From Lachnospiraceae bacterium (lineage in GTDB: Bacteria; Bacillota; Clostridia; Lachnospirales; Lachnospiraceae), in contig JAEDFR010000068.1 in the NCBI GenBank assembly GCA_016297945.1, positions 1 to 13,505 of the forward strand: a DNA stretch of 13,505 nucleotides, in the 5' to 3' direction. A program made the translations under genes and the position numbers. Position 1 is the first letter of the stretch. The number at the start of each line of letters is the position of its first letter. A model generated the notes under the pieces. That model was not told the origin of the DNA, made no database searches, and saw only the letters and a program-made list of their open reading frames with translations. Below are positions 1 to 6,624 of the stretch, piece after piece.

Positions 1-48
1 AAGATATAAATTTCTGTAAGGACGACTTGCTATGTTACAAAGTTGCGA

Positions 49-82
49 ACAAAAAAGACACCCGGCTTTATACCGAGTGTCT
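49..82 (-). terminator. Rho-independent terminator of rpsU
   Basis: Read on the minus strand, a near-perfect 10-bp stem (arms 73-82 and 56-65, with one G-U pair) encloses a 7-nt loop and is followed at once by a run of six T (51-56). It starts 11 nt after the rpsU stop codon. This is a textbook intrinsic terminator and closes the minus-strand transcription block. Confidence 0.9.
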
Positions 83-92
83 CTAACTTTAA

Positions 93-269
93 TTAGTTAT
101 ATTTGCGTTTGCGTGCGGCTTCAGATTTTTTCTTACGTTTTACGCTGGGTTTCTCATAATGCTCTCTTTTGCGGATTTCCTGCTGAATACCTGCTTTTGC
201 ACAGCTTCTTTTGAAACGACGTAAAGCGCTATCTAAAGTCTCGTTCTCTTTTACGATTACGTTTGACAT
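93..269 (-). CDS. rpsU: 30S ribosomal protein S21
   Basis: This 58-residue, very basic protein is bacterial ribosomal protein S21, a late-assembling component of the small-subunit platform near the 3' end of 16S rRNA. It begins MSNVIVKENETLDSALRRFK, the classic S21 start (charged helix with ALRRFKR), has the single Cys of the SCAKAGI segment, and ends in a Lys/Arg-rich tail (KRKKKSEAARKRKYN). The length is normal for Firmicutes. Two Shine-Dalgarno-like stretches precede the ATG: AAGGGAGG at 283-290 (13 nt away) and AGGTG at 276-280 (6 nt away). It has its own promoter (355-382) and terminator (49-82), so it can be made independently of alaS upstream. Confidence 0.97.
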   Translation of the reverse strand: MSNVIVKENETLDSALRRFKRSCAKAGIQQEIRKREHYEKPSVKRKKKSEAARKRKYN

Positions 270-354
270 AAATCACACCTGACCTCCCTTCAGTCCCTTC
301 AAGTATCACGACTGCTGGGTAATTATTATGCATATTTGCACATGCACAATAAAG

Positions 355-382
355 ATTATAACACAATTCCACTATCCGTCAA
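355..382 (-). promoter_or_regulatory. Sigma-A-type promoter for rpsU
   Basis: On the minus strand, TTGACG (377-382) is followed after 16 nt by a perfect TATAAT (355-360). The -10 is preceded by TGT, giving an extended -10 (TGTTATAAT). The predicted transcript has a leader of roughly 80 nt before the rpsU start at 269. Confidence 0.75.
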
Positions 383-425
383 CTGTTTTTTCCGGTATAA
401 CACGAAAAAATGTAGAAAAACTTGG

Positions 426-456
426 AAAAAATCATCGTCACATCCTGACAATCATT
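426..456 (-). terminator. Probable terminator downstream of alaS
   Basis: On the minus strand the arms at 446-452 and 434-440 pair over 7 bp (one G-U) around a 5-nt loop. After one G-G mismatch the pairing continues for four A/T pairs. Six T (426-431) follow the core stem. It lies about 80 nt after the alaS stop and upstream of the rpsU promoter. The stem is AT-rich, so termination may be partial. Confidence 0.5.
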
Positions 457-536
457 TACATTCCAAACATTTCACTGAGATGAATTACCGGAAAAAATAC
501 AAAAAATCATAAAAAGGAAAATTAGGCAAGAACGAT

Positions 537-3194
537 TTATTCTGCAATCTGTCCTTCCAAAACTTCCACGGCTTTCTTTAAAGCATCTTCAATGCCTGCG
601 GGATTTTTTCCACCGGCCTGTGCCATATTGGGACGTCCGCCGCCGCCACCGCCAACCAAAGCAGCAACACCTTTGATTAAGTTTCCTGCATGTGCTCCCT
701 GTTTCATGGCGCCATCCGTAGCCATAGCTACCAGATTCACTTTTCCGTCTGCATCGGACGCCAGTAAAATCACGCCTTCTCCAAGCTTTTCTTTTAACTG
801 ATCACCTAAATCCCGTAAGCCATTCATATCAACACCGCTTACCTTTGTGGCAAGTAATTTCACACCTTTGACTTGTATTACCTGATCCATAACATCACCA
901 AGAGCGCTCTGTGCAGCTTTGGCTTTTAAGGATTCATTTTCACTCTGTAATTCCTTAATCTGGGCATGTAAGCTGTTAATCTTATTTACCAGCTCGGCAG
1001 GTGTTGTCTTAGCTGCCTTTGCCGCGTCGGAAAGTTGTTTTTCCAAATTTGCATAATATGCTGTAACGTTGGCACCGGTTATCGCCTCAATACGACGAAC
1101 GCCTGCAGCAGCAGAACTTTCGGAAACAATCTTAAATGCCTGAATTTCACCTGTGTGGGATACATGGGTACCACCACAGAATTCCTTTGAGAAATCCCCG
1201 ACGGAAACAACGCGTACGCTGTCACCGTATTTTTCGCCAAACAACGCCATGGCACCGGTCTTTTTTGCATCCTCTATTCCCATGACCTGCGTATCAACCG
1301 CAATATCTTCAGTAATCTTTTGATTAACGATCTCCTGAACCTTTTCAATTTCTTCTGCTGTCAGTGCCTGTCCGCAGCTAAAGTCAAATCTGGTTCTGTC
1401 ACTATCCTGATAAGACCCCTGCTGATGAACGTCATCTCCCATAACTTCCTGTAACGCAGCTTGTAAAAGGTGTGTTGCGGTATGGTTACGGCATGTGCTC
1501 ATACGGTTCTTTACATCAACCATAAGGGTCGCTGTATCGCCGGTTTTGATACTGCCGGATACAACATATCCAAGATGTGCAATTCTGCCTTCGGGTATTT
1601 TAATCGTATCAGTTACTTTAAATTCACCGCCTGCAGTTTTAATAATACCGATATCTCCTTTTTGTCCACCCATGGTAGCATAGAAAGGTGTCTTTGGAAT
1701 AATCAAGGTACCGCTCTCACCCTCTGTCAGACTGTCTTTCACTTTATCTTCGTCTGCCAAAGCAGCAACTGTGCTTTCTACGACTAATGTATCATAGCCG
1801 ACAAACTCACTCTTGATATCAGCGGATAATTCGTTAAACAAATCCGAATCGGCGCCCAGTTTTGCAGAGAAATTCTGATTTTCTCTTGCTTTCTGTTTCT
1901 GCTCTTCCATGGAAACCGCAAAGCCTTCTTCATCAACGCTTAAGCCTTCTTCAGCAGCCATTTCCACGGTCAGCTCAATCGGGAAACCGAAGGTATCATA
2001 CAAATAAAATGCGGATTTACCGTCAATCGCCTTCTGTCCGGCTTTTACCTTTTCATCCAGAATCTTTTTAAATTCCTTCATACCATTTTCAAGCGTACTT
2101 TCAAAACGAACAATTTCTTTGTCCAACTCTTTTAAGATAAATTCACGATTTTTCACAAGCAGAGGGAAACTATTGTGATATACCTGATCAATATAAATCT
2201 TTGCAATTTCTAATAAGTTTTCTTTGGAAAGACCTAAGGTACGTCCGTGTCTTACTGCACGACGAATGAGACGTCTTAATACATATCCTGCTCCGGCATT
2301 GGACGGCGTCAATCTGGCCTCGTCACCGATCAACATCACGCTTGTACGCATATGGTCAGCTAGAATACGCATGGATTTGGTTAATTTTTCATCCTCTTCA
2401 TATTTTGTTTTGGACTGTTCTTCCACATATGCAATGACAGGAGCAAACAAATCTGTACGATAAACATCCTTGGTGCCGTTTAAGAAAGCTAAATTTCGCT
2501 CAAGTCCCCATCCGGTATCTACGTTTTTCTGCGCAAGAGGTGTTAAATGACCATCTTTATGTTTTTCATACTGCATAAATACGTCATTTCCAAGCTCAGT
2601 ATATTTTCCACAACTACATCCGGGACCGCAGTTCGGACCACAATCCGGAACATCGGCAATATAAAACATCTCACTATCAGGACCACAGGGACCATATTCC
2701 AATCCCCACCAATTATCTTCTGCAGGAAGATAATATACATTTTCTTTTTTAAATCCGGATGCAATCCTGCACTGTGCACCTTCTTCATCACGCGGAGCAT
2801 TTTCATCTCCGGCAAATACGGTTGTAGCCAGATGATCTCTGTCAAAACCATAAACCTGAGTTAAAAGCTCATAACTCCATTTACAACGGTCCTCTTTAAA
2901 ATAATCACCAAGACTCCAGCTTCCCATCATTTCAAAAAATGTCACATGGCTCTTATCACCGACAGAGTCGATATCGTTGGTACGCACACATCCCTGAACA
3001 TTGCAAAGTCTTGTTCCCAAAGGGTGCTTCTGACCTAACAGATAAGGCATGAGCGGCTGCATACCTGCAACATTGAACAATACACCGGTAGAACCGTCGG
3101 ATACCAAAGAAACCGCTCCGACATCTACATGTCCGCGTTCTTTGTAAAAATTGAGCCAACCGGTTCTTAATTCATCTGAAGTAAACTGCTTCAT
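537..3194 (-). CDS. alaS: Alanyl-tRNA synthetase, divergent form with Cys cluster
   Basis: This 885-residue protein is full length for AlaRS, the cytosolic class II enzyme that charges tRNA-Ala and hydrolyses mischarged Ser/Gly-tRNA-Ala. The catalytic domain has motif 1/2 elements (HVTFFEMMGSWSLGDYFK near residues 83-100). The editing domain has the zinc set H571-x3-H575 and C673-x3-H677 (CGGTH). A coiled coil (about 735-770) leads to the C-Ala/DHHA1 domain with a six-Gly loop (GGGGGGRPNMAQ). Two oddities are seen: a Cys cluster C185-x3-C189-x3-C193-x-C195 in the catalytic domain, and CVRTNDIDSVGD in place of the longer usual bacterial CVRAGGKHNDLENVG-like segment. GGAGG lies at 3203-3207, 8 nt before the ATG. 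It follows glyQS by 90 nt. Identity is certain; the subfamily is inferred from remembered sequences. Confidence 0.97.
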   Translation of the reverse strand: MKQFTSDELRTGWLNFYKERGHVDVGAVSLVSDGSTGVLFNVAGMQPLMPYLLGQKHPLGTRLCNVQGCVRTNDIDSVGDKSHVTFFEMMGSWSLGDYFKEDRCKWSYELLTQVYGFDRDHLATTVFAGDENAPRDEEGAQCRIASGFKKENVYYLPAEDNWWGLEYGPCGPDSEMFYIADVPDCGPNCGPGCSCGKYTELGNDVFMQYEKHKDGHLTPLAQKNVDTGWGLERNLAFLNGTKDVYRTDLFAPVIAYVEEQSKTKYEEDEKLTKSMRILADHMRTSVMLIGDEARLTPSNAGAGYVLRRLIRRAVRHGRTLGLSKENLLEIAKIYIDQVYHNSFPLLVKNREFILKELDKEIVRFESTLENGMKEFKKILDEKVKAGQKAIDGKSAFYLYDTFGFPIELTVEMAAEEGLSVDEEGFAVSMEEQKQKARENQNFSAKLGADSDLFNELSADIKSEFVGYDTLVVESTVAALADEDKVKDSLTEGESGTLIIPKTPFYATMGGQKGDIGIIKTAGGEFKVTDTIKIPEGRIAHLGYVVSGSIKTGDTATLMVDVKNRMSTCRNHTATHLLQAALQEVMGDDVHQQGSYQDSDRTRFDFSCGQALTAEEIEKVQEIVNQKITEDIAVDTQVMGIEDAKKTGAMALFGEKYGDSVRVVSVGDFSKEFCGGTHVSHTGEIQAFKIVSESSAAAGVRRIEAITGANVTAYYANLEKQLSDAAKAAKTTPAELVNKINSLHAQIKELQSENESLKAKAAQSALGDVMDQVIQVKGVKLLATKVSGVDMNGLRDLGDQLKEKLGEGVILLASDADGKVNLVAMATDGAMKQGAHAGNLIKGVAALVGGGGGGRPNMAQAGGKNPAGIEDALKKAVEVLEGQIAE

Positions 3195-3238
3195 TTATTC
3201 ATCCTCCAAAAATAAGCTATCTTCTTGACGTGACACAA

Positions 3239-3271
3239 GCCACGCATAAAAACGTGGCATGTAAAGGTCAA
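3239..3271 (-). other. Stem-loop and weak promoter-like boxes between glyQS and alaS
   Basis: GCCACG (3239-3244) and CGTGGC (3253-3258) form a perfect 6-bp stem with an 8-nt loop. On the minus strand it is followed by TTGTGTCACG, not a clean T-run, so it is a poor terminator. TTGACC (3266-3271) with TATGCG 17 nt downstream (3243-3248) is a weak promoter match overlapping the stem. It may be a processing or attenuation element, or have no function. Confidence 0.3.
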
Positions 3272-3284
3272 TGATTTCTACTGT

Positions 3285-4685
3285 TTAAAATGTAAATTTA
3301 TCTGCAAAATAAGCATCCAAATCTGCGATTGCGATTCTCTCCTGCTGCATGGTATCACGATCTCTGACTGTCACGCAACCATCGGTTTCTGAATCAAAAT
3401 CATATGTAATACAGAAAGGAGTTCCAATCTCATCCTGTCTGCGGTATCTTTTACCGATATTTCCTCTGTCATCAAATTCGCAGTTGTATTTTTTGGACAA
3501 CTGTGTAAATACAGCTTCTGCACCCTCGTTTAATTTCTTTGACAAAGGCAGTACACCGATTTTAACCGGAGCAAGAGCCGGATGGAAATGCAGAACGGTA
3601 CGAATATCCGGTGCCTCTTCTGTTCCGATGTTTTCCTCATCATATGCAGCGCAAAGGAATGCTAAAACAACACGGTCTGCACCAAGTGAAGGCTCAATAA
3701 CATAAGGAATATATTTTTCATTCTTTGTATCATCAAAATATGTCATATCCTGACCGGATGTATTTTGATGCTGTGTCAGATCGTAATCCGTACGGTCTGC
3801 AATACCCCAAAGCTCACCCCAGCCAATAGACGGGAATAAATATTCAATATCCGTTGTTCCTTTAGAATAGAAACAAAGCTCTTCGGGAGCATGATCACGA
3901 AGTCTCATCTCATCTTCTTTGATACCAAGACTTAATAACCAGTCACGGCAGAAACCTCTCCAATACTGGAACCACTCCATGTCTGTTCCGGGCTCACAGA
4001 AGAATTCTAACTCCATCTGTTCAAATTCTCTGGTACGGAAAGTAAAGTTACCGGGAGTAATTTCATTTCGGAAGGATTTACCAATCTGTCCGATACCGAA
4101 CGGAATTTTCTTACGGGAAGTTCTCTGTACATTTTTGAAGTTTACAAAGATACCCTGAGCAGTCTCAGGTCTTAAATAAACGGTGTTTTTTGCATCTTCC
4201 GTTACCCCCTGGAAGGTTTTAAACATCAGGTTGAACTGTCTGATATCTGTGAAGTTATGTTTGCCGCAGGTCGGACAAGGCACATTGTGCTCTTCAATGA
4301 AAGCCTTCATCTCTTCCTGACTGTATGCATCAATGGGTTTTTCAAGAGTAATCCCGTTTTCTTGTGCATAATCCTCAATCAGCTTATCCGCACGGAAACG
4401 TTCATGACATTCTTTACAATCCATCAACGGATCAGCAAAACCTGCTAAATGTCCGCTGGCTACCCATGTCTGGGGATTCATCAAAATAGCACAATCCACA
4501 CCGACATTATAGGGATTTTCCATAATAAATTTCTGCCACCATGCTTTTTTCACATTGTTTTTCAATTCAACACCAAGGTTACCGTAATCCCATGTATTTG
4601 CCAAACCGCCATAGATTTCGCTACCGGGATAAATAAATCCTCTGGATTTTGCCAAAGCCGAAATTTTCTCTAATGTTTTTTCCAT
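3285..4685 (-). CDS. glyQS: Glycyl-tRNA synthetase, single-chain alpha2 type
   Basis: This 466-residue protein is the homodimeric (eukaryote/archaea-like) glycyl-tRNA synthetase, not the alpha2beta2 GlyQ/GlyS form. It attaches glycine to tRNA-Gly in the cytosol. The start (KSRGFIYPGSEIYGGLANTW) is diagnostic. Two CxxC pairs, C90/C93 and C137/C140, form the expected zinc-binding insertion. Class II motif 2 is at about 199-229 (GKSFRNEITPGNFTFRTREF) and motif 3 near 335 (EPSLGADRVVLAF). The C-terminal anticodon-binding domain starts around 370 (HPALAPVKIGVLPL). AAGGAG is 7 nt before the ATG. It lies between the lipoprotein gene and alaS, consistent with the Firmicute recO-glyRS neighbourhood. 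No T-box leader is visible upstream. Confidence 0.97.
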   Translation of the reverse strand: MEKTLEKISALAKSRGFIYPGSEIYGGLANTWDYGNLGVELKNNVKKAWWQKFIMENPYNVGVDCAILMNPQTWVASGHLAGFADPLMDCKECHERFRADKLIEDYAQENGITLEKPIDAYSQEEMKAFIEEHNVPCPTCGKHNFTDIRQFNLMFKTFQGVTEDAKNTVYLRPETAQGIFVNFKNVQRTSRKKIPFGIGQIGKSFRNEITPGNFTFRTREFEQMELEFFCEPGTDMEWFQYWRGFCRDWLLSLGIKEDEMRLRDHAPEELCFYSKGTTDIEYLFPSIGWGELWGIADRTDYDLTQHQNTSGQDMTYFDDTKNEKYIPYVIEPSLGADRVVLAFLCAAYDEENIGTEEAPDIRTVLHFHPALAPVKIGVLPLSKKLNEGAEAVFTQLSKKYNCEFDDRGNIGKRYRRQDEIGTPFCITYDFDSETDGCVTVRDRDTMQQERIAIADLDAYFADKFTF

Positions 4686-4753
4686 TGTTATGCTCCTTAT
4701 CTCTTATATCATCTGTCATCTTTCATTCATTTTTTGTCATATTCCATATGCGT

Positions 4754-4790
4754 TTTATATCATATCTCATATACATTTTGCATCAGATGC
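4754..4790 (-). promoter_or_regulatory. Candidate extended -10 promoter and dyad upstream of glyQS
   Basis: On the minus strand an extended -10, TGATATAAA (4754-4762), lies about 70 nt before the glyQS start. No good -35 is present at the right distance. Just upstream, in the -35 area, is a compact dyad GCATC-T-GATGC (4780-4790). The leader has no T-box consensus (AGGGTGGNACCGCG), so classical tRNA-Gly antitermination is not supported. The promoter call is tentative. Confidence 0.35.
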
Positions 4791-4815
4791 CTATCATATA
4801 TAGATATGACACCGA

Positions 4816-4850
4816 CAGAAAATAATGATAATCTGACAGTGTTTATCATT
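4816..4850 (-). terminator. Possible terminator of the lipoprotein gene
   Basis: On the minus strand AATGATAA (4843-4850) and TTATCATT (4824-4831) form a perfect 8-bp AT-rich stem with an 11-nt loop. It is followed by ATTTTCTG, a short T-run. It begins 31 nt after the lipoprotein stop codon. Stem GC content is low, so efficiency is uncertain. Confidence 0.4.
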
Positions 4851-4880
4851 TTAATCAATACAAATATGAATCCTGTTTCA

Positions 4881-5477
4881 CTATTGATATATGATTACAG
4901 AATACGTATCGGATTCTCCCACCGTTACAAGTCCGGATGACTTCAATGAAACATTGTCACTGATATATAATATATCACCACCTATTTCCACATCCATTTC
5001 CTCTTCACAGATGACTATCATTTCTTGTGTCATCTGCTCCACCGGTGTAAGCTCTTTCGCAGACTGTGCTTGGGCCGCATGCAGACCATCTAAAACAAAT
5101 CCGGCTTCTTTCGCCTCTGAAACCGTCCCGACAAAAAATTCACGGTTATGAATGCTTCCATAATCCTTTGCATTTTTATATTTAATTCTGACATTCAACT
5201 TAGCCGAATCACCCGAAAGCCCATATTGGTCCAGAACTACCAAATCGGAAGCTCCGTTTTTTTCGTTGTACTCATGAATTGTCTGCTCTATATTCTGTCT
5301 TAATTCTTCTGTATTGTAATAAGACTTGTCAAAATCCTCTACGATATATTCGGATACTTCCTGATCCTTTCCGATATAAACCGTAGTCGTATCATAATTT
5401 TTGTTTTCCGAACTGCCACAGGCGGTAAGCATAAGCAGTAAAGCACATGCTGCCATGAGCATTCTAGCTTTTTTCAT
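4881..5477 (-). CDS. Putative lipoprotein of unknown function
   Basis: The product is a 198-residue predicted lipoprotein. The N-terminus is a typical type II signal (MKKARMLMAACALLLMLTAC): positive residues, a hydrophobic core and an LTAC lipobox, with the lipidated Cys at residue 20. The mature part is acidic and soluble, with an ENKNYDTTTVYIG start, no repeats and no second membrane segment, and a likely alpha/beta fold. I do not recognise the family. The start at 5477 is preferred over the in-frame ATG at 5492 because GGAGG (5484-5488) lies 6 nt before it, and the longer version would put that site inside the gene. A strong promoter (5503-5531) and a possible terminator (4816-4850) suggest a monocistronic gene inserted between recO and glyQS. 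It is presumably anchored on the outer face of the membrane. Confidence 0.85.
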   Translation of the reverse strand: MKKARMLMAACALLLMLTACGSSENKNYDTTTVYIGKDQEVSEYIVEDFDKSYYNTEELRQNIEQTIHEYNEKNGASDLVVLDQYGLSGDSAKLNVRIKYKNAKDYGSIHNREFFVGTVSEAKEAGFVLDGLHAAQAQSAKELTPVEQMTQEMIVICEEEMDVEIGGDILYISDNVSLKSSGLVTVGESDTYSVIIYQ

Positions 5478-5483
5478 AATCAA

Positions 5484-5488
5484 CCTCC
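5484..5488 (-). promoter_or_regulatory. RBS that fixes the lipoprotein start
   Basis: GGAGG on the minus strand, 6 nt before the ATG at 5475-5477. It falls at codons 2-3 of the longer in-frame ORF starting at 5492, which argues against that longer start. Confidence 0.85.
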
Positions 5489-5502
5489 GCATACTGTATC
5501 AT

Positions 5503-5531
5503 ATTATAACGAACCGTTTTCATATTTTCAA
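5503..5531 (-). promoter_or_regulatory. Sigma-A-type promoter for the lipoprotein gene
   Basis: On the minus strand TTGAAA (5526-5531), a 17-nt spacer and a perfect TATAAT (5503-5508) precede the gene. The predicted leader is about 20 nt and contains the GGAGG site. A second TATAAT at 5593-5598 lacks a matching -35. Confidence 0.8.
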
Positions 5532-5634
5532 CCTTGTTTTTATTACGATTGTGTCTTTTATTGTGATTAGTGTAGTCGTGTGTCCTGCTTTTATTATAAC
5601 CACAACTTATACTTCCATTTTCTCTATTGCTGCC

Positions 5635-6297
5635 TTATTGCAAAAAGGAAATCGTGGCATTTAAAATCTCCAGGCTGTGAAACTCATGTCCCATATACCG
5701 CTTCCGATATTCAACCACACACACGGCAAGTTCCTTTAACACTTCATCCGAAACAACAAAGGTATATAACCGGTCCAGACCGCTTTTTACCACATAATCA
5801 ATGGTATAAAGCGTATCCTGAGACAACGATTTGTTCGCCGGTATTCCGGGAAATTCCCCGTTTACCACAAGGGATTTTATCTCAAATATGTATAAAATCA
5901 GTTCATTCTGAATTGCAGGAAGTAGTAAAGCTCGCAAAGACTGATATACAAGCATTAACATTTCTTTTTCGTCGTTGTTTTCCCGGGTATAATAATCCGC
6001 AACCTCCAGAAAATACATTCCGTACATGGCGCCTTCCAGATCATCCCTGAACTCATCAAAATAATTGCTGATTTCGGCATCAACCAATGTGTAAGAGTTT
6101 TTTCCCTCGTACATTTTAAAAGTTCCGAAACAAAAGGGATTTGTTCTTGCCATCAATTTGCTGTTGGGGCGTCTGGCGCCTCTTGCAAAGGCGGCAATCT
6201 TTCCGCGCTCTTTTGTTAAAATTGTCACTCTTTTATCATATTCGCCCATCGGAAGGTTCTGTATCACCAATCCTGTTACTTCTATATATTCCTGCAT
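5635..6297 (-). CDS. recO: DNA repair protein RecO, short form without zinc finger
   Basis: RecO acts in RecFOR recombinational repair: it binds ssDNA and SSB, anneals complementary strands and helps load RecA. The N-terminal OB fold is clear (VTGLVIQNLPMGEYDKRVTI, then KERGKIAAFARGARRPNSKL, residues about 6-50), as is the helical domain (YFLEVADYYTRE, LILYIFEIKSLVVNGEFPG). At 220 residues it is shorter than the usual 240-260. After NGEFPG, where most RecO proteins have a four-Cys zinc finger, it runs straight into a short linker and the C-terminal helices; the only two Cys are not in CxxC pairs. The ATG at 6297 lies within the end of yqzL, with AAGGAAG about 12 nt upstream. Position after era and yqzL matches the Firmicute order. 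Confidence 0.93.
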   Translation of the reverse strand: MQEYIEVTGLVIQNLPMGEYDKRVTILTKERGKIAAFARGARRPNSKLMARTNPFCFGTFKMYEGKNSYTLVDAEISNYFDEFRDDLEGAMYGMYFLEVADYYTRENNDEKEMLMLVYQSLRALLLPAIQNELILYIFEIKSLVVNGEFPGIPANKSLSQDTLYTIDYVVKSGLDRLYTFVVSDEVLKELAVCVVEYRKRYMGHEFHSLEILNATISFLQ

Positions 6298-6442
6298 CTA
6301 AAGCTATATCTTCCTTTTGCATCTGATAAATTCCATGCCGTTCCATAACCTGTTTCAGGCTCTCATCCGATTGGGCACGATAATCCAGGTAATCTCTGAT
6401 ACTTCCTGTTACACAAAAATGCTGCCAGTAATTTTCTTTCAT
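6236..6442 (-). CDS. YqzL-like small protein overlapping recO
   Basis: This 68-residue protein begins MKENYWQHFCVTGSIRDYLD, which fits the YqzL family pattern (aromatic residues, then TGxxxxYL). YqzL is a short uncharacterised Firmicute protein encoded between era and recO, the same place as here. AGGGAGG lies 8 nt before the ATG, so translation should be strong. The last 62 nt, about 20 codons, overlap the recO start in another frame, so the C-terminal tail (from about residue 49) is constrained by RecO coding. Coupling of recO translation to yqzL is likely. Function unknown. The family assignment is from memory of the B. subtilis protein. Confidence 0.8.
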   Translation of the reverse strand: MKENYWQHFCVTGSIRDYLDYRAQSDESLKQVMERHGIYQMQKEDIALDAGIYRSNRIGDTEPSDGRI

Positions 6443-6473
6443 AAAAGTATCCTCCCTTTGTATGCATCTTGAC

Positions 6474-6491
6474 CGATATCAAAAAATATCG
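6474..6491 (-). repeat. Small inverted repeat in yqzL leader
   Basis: CGATAT (6474-6479) and ATATCG (6486-6491) form a perfect 6-bp stem with a 6-nt loop that is T-rich on the transcribed sense strand. It lies about 30 nt before the yqzL start and just upstream of its ribosome binding site. No T-run follows, so it is not a terminator. Role unknown. Confidence 0.35.
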
Positions 6492-6575
6492 TTGCAAATA
6501 TTAGGTTCTTCTTTTGTGAAATTTCTATGCAGCATTTTCAAAAAATGAAACGGTAATTTTTACATATTATCATTT

Positions 6576-6622
6576 GCTCCCTTTTCCAATTGCGTGACCA
6601 TGAAATTTGTAAAAAGGGAAGC
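6576..6622 (-). other. Long-range stem-loop just after era
   Basis: GCTCCCTTTT (6576-6585) pairs with AAAAGGG-A-AGC (6612-6622) over 10 bp with one bulged base, around a 26-nt loop. It starts 2 nt after the era stop codon. No T-run follows on the minus strand, so it looks like a 3' stabilising or processing structure, not a terminator. The 6443-6624 gap otherwise shows no convincing promoter. Confidence 0.4.
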
Positions 6623-6624
6623 TG

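Noticed and set aside
321..350. Alternating TGCA repeats in the rpsU leader
   Set aside because: The TGCATATTTGCACATGCA stretch has several short overlapping palindromes but no single stable structure or known leader motif; probably chance or a weak S21 leader.
636..658. GC-rich trinucleotide-like repeat (ccgccgccaccgcc)
   Set aside because: It encodes the conserved Gly run of the AlaRS C-terminal domain, not a microsatellite or regulatory repeat.
1470..1787. Plus-strand open frame of about 105 codons inside alaS
   Set aside because: It lies fully antisense to the AlaRS editing domain, has no convincing RBS and resembles no protein family; it is a shadow frame.
2547..2864. Plus-strand open frame of about 105 codons in the alaS 5' half
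   Set aside because: It is antisense to the AlaRS catalytic domain, and its Ile/Phe/Thr-rich composition is an artefact of the opposite-strand codons.
3195..3284. T-box riboswitch upstream of alaS
   Set aside because: The 90-nt gap is too short and lacks the T-box consensus; only a simple hairpin is present.
5593..5598. Second TATAAT upstream of the lipoprotein gene
   Set aside because: No acceptable -35 at 16-18 nt and no TGn extension, while the promoter at 5503-5531 is clearly better.
5580..6050. Plus-strand open frame of 156 codons across the recO region
   Set aside because: It is antisense to recO, has no Shine-Dalgarno site, and has a composition rich in Pro, His and Gln typical of a shadow frame.
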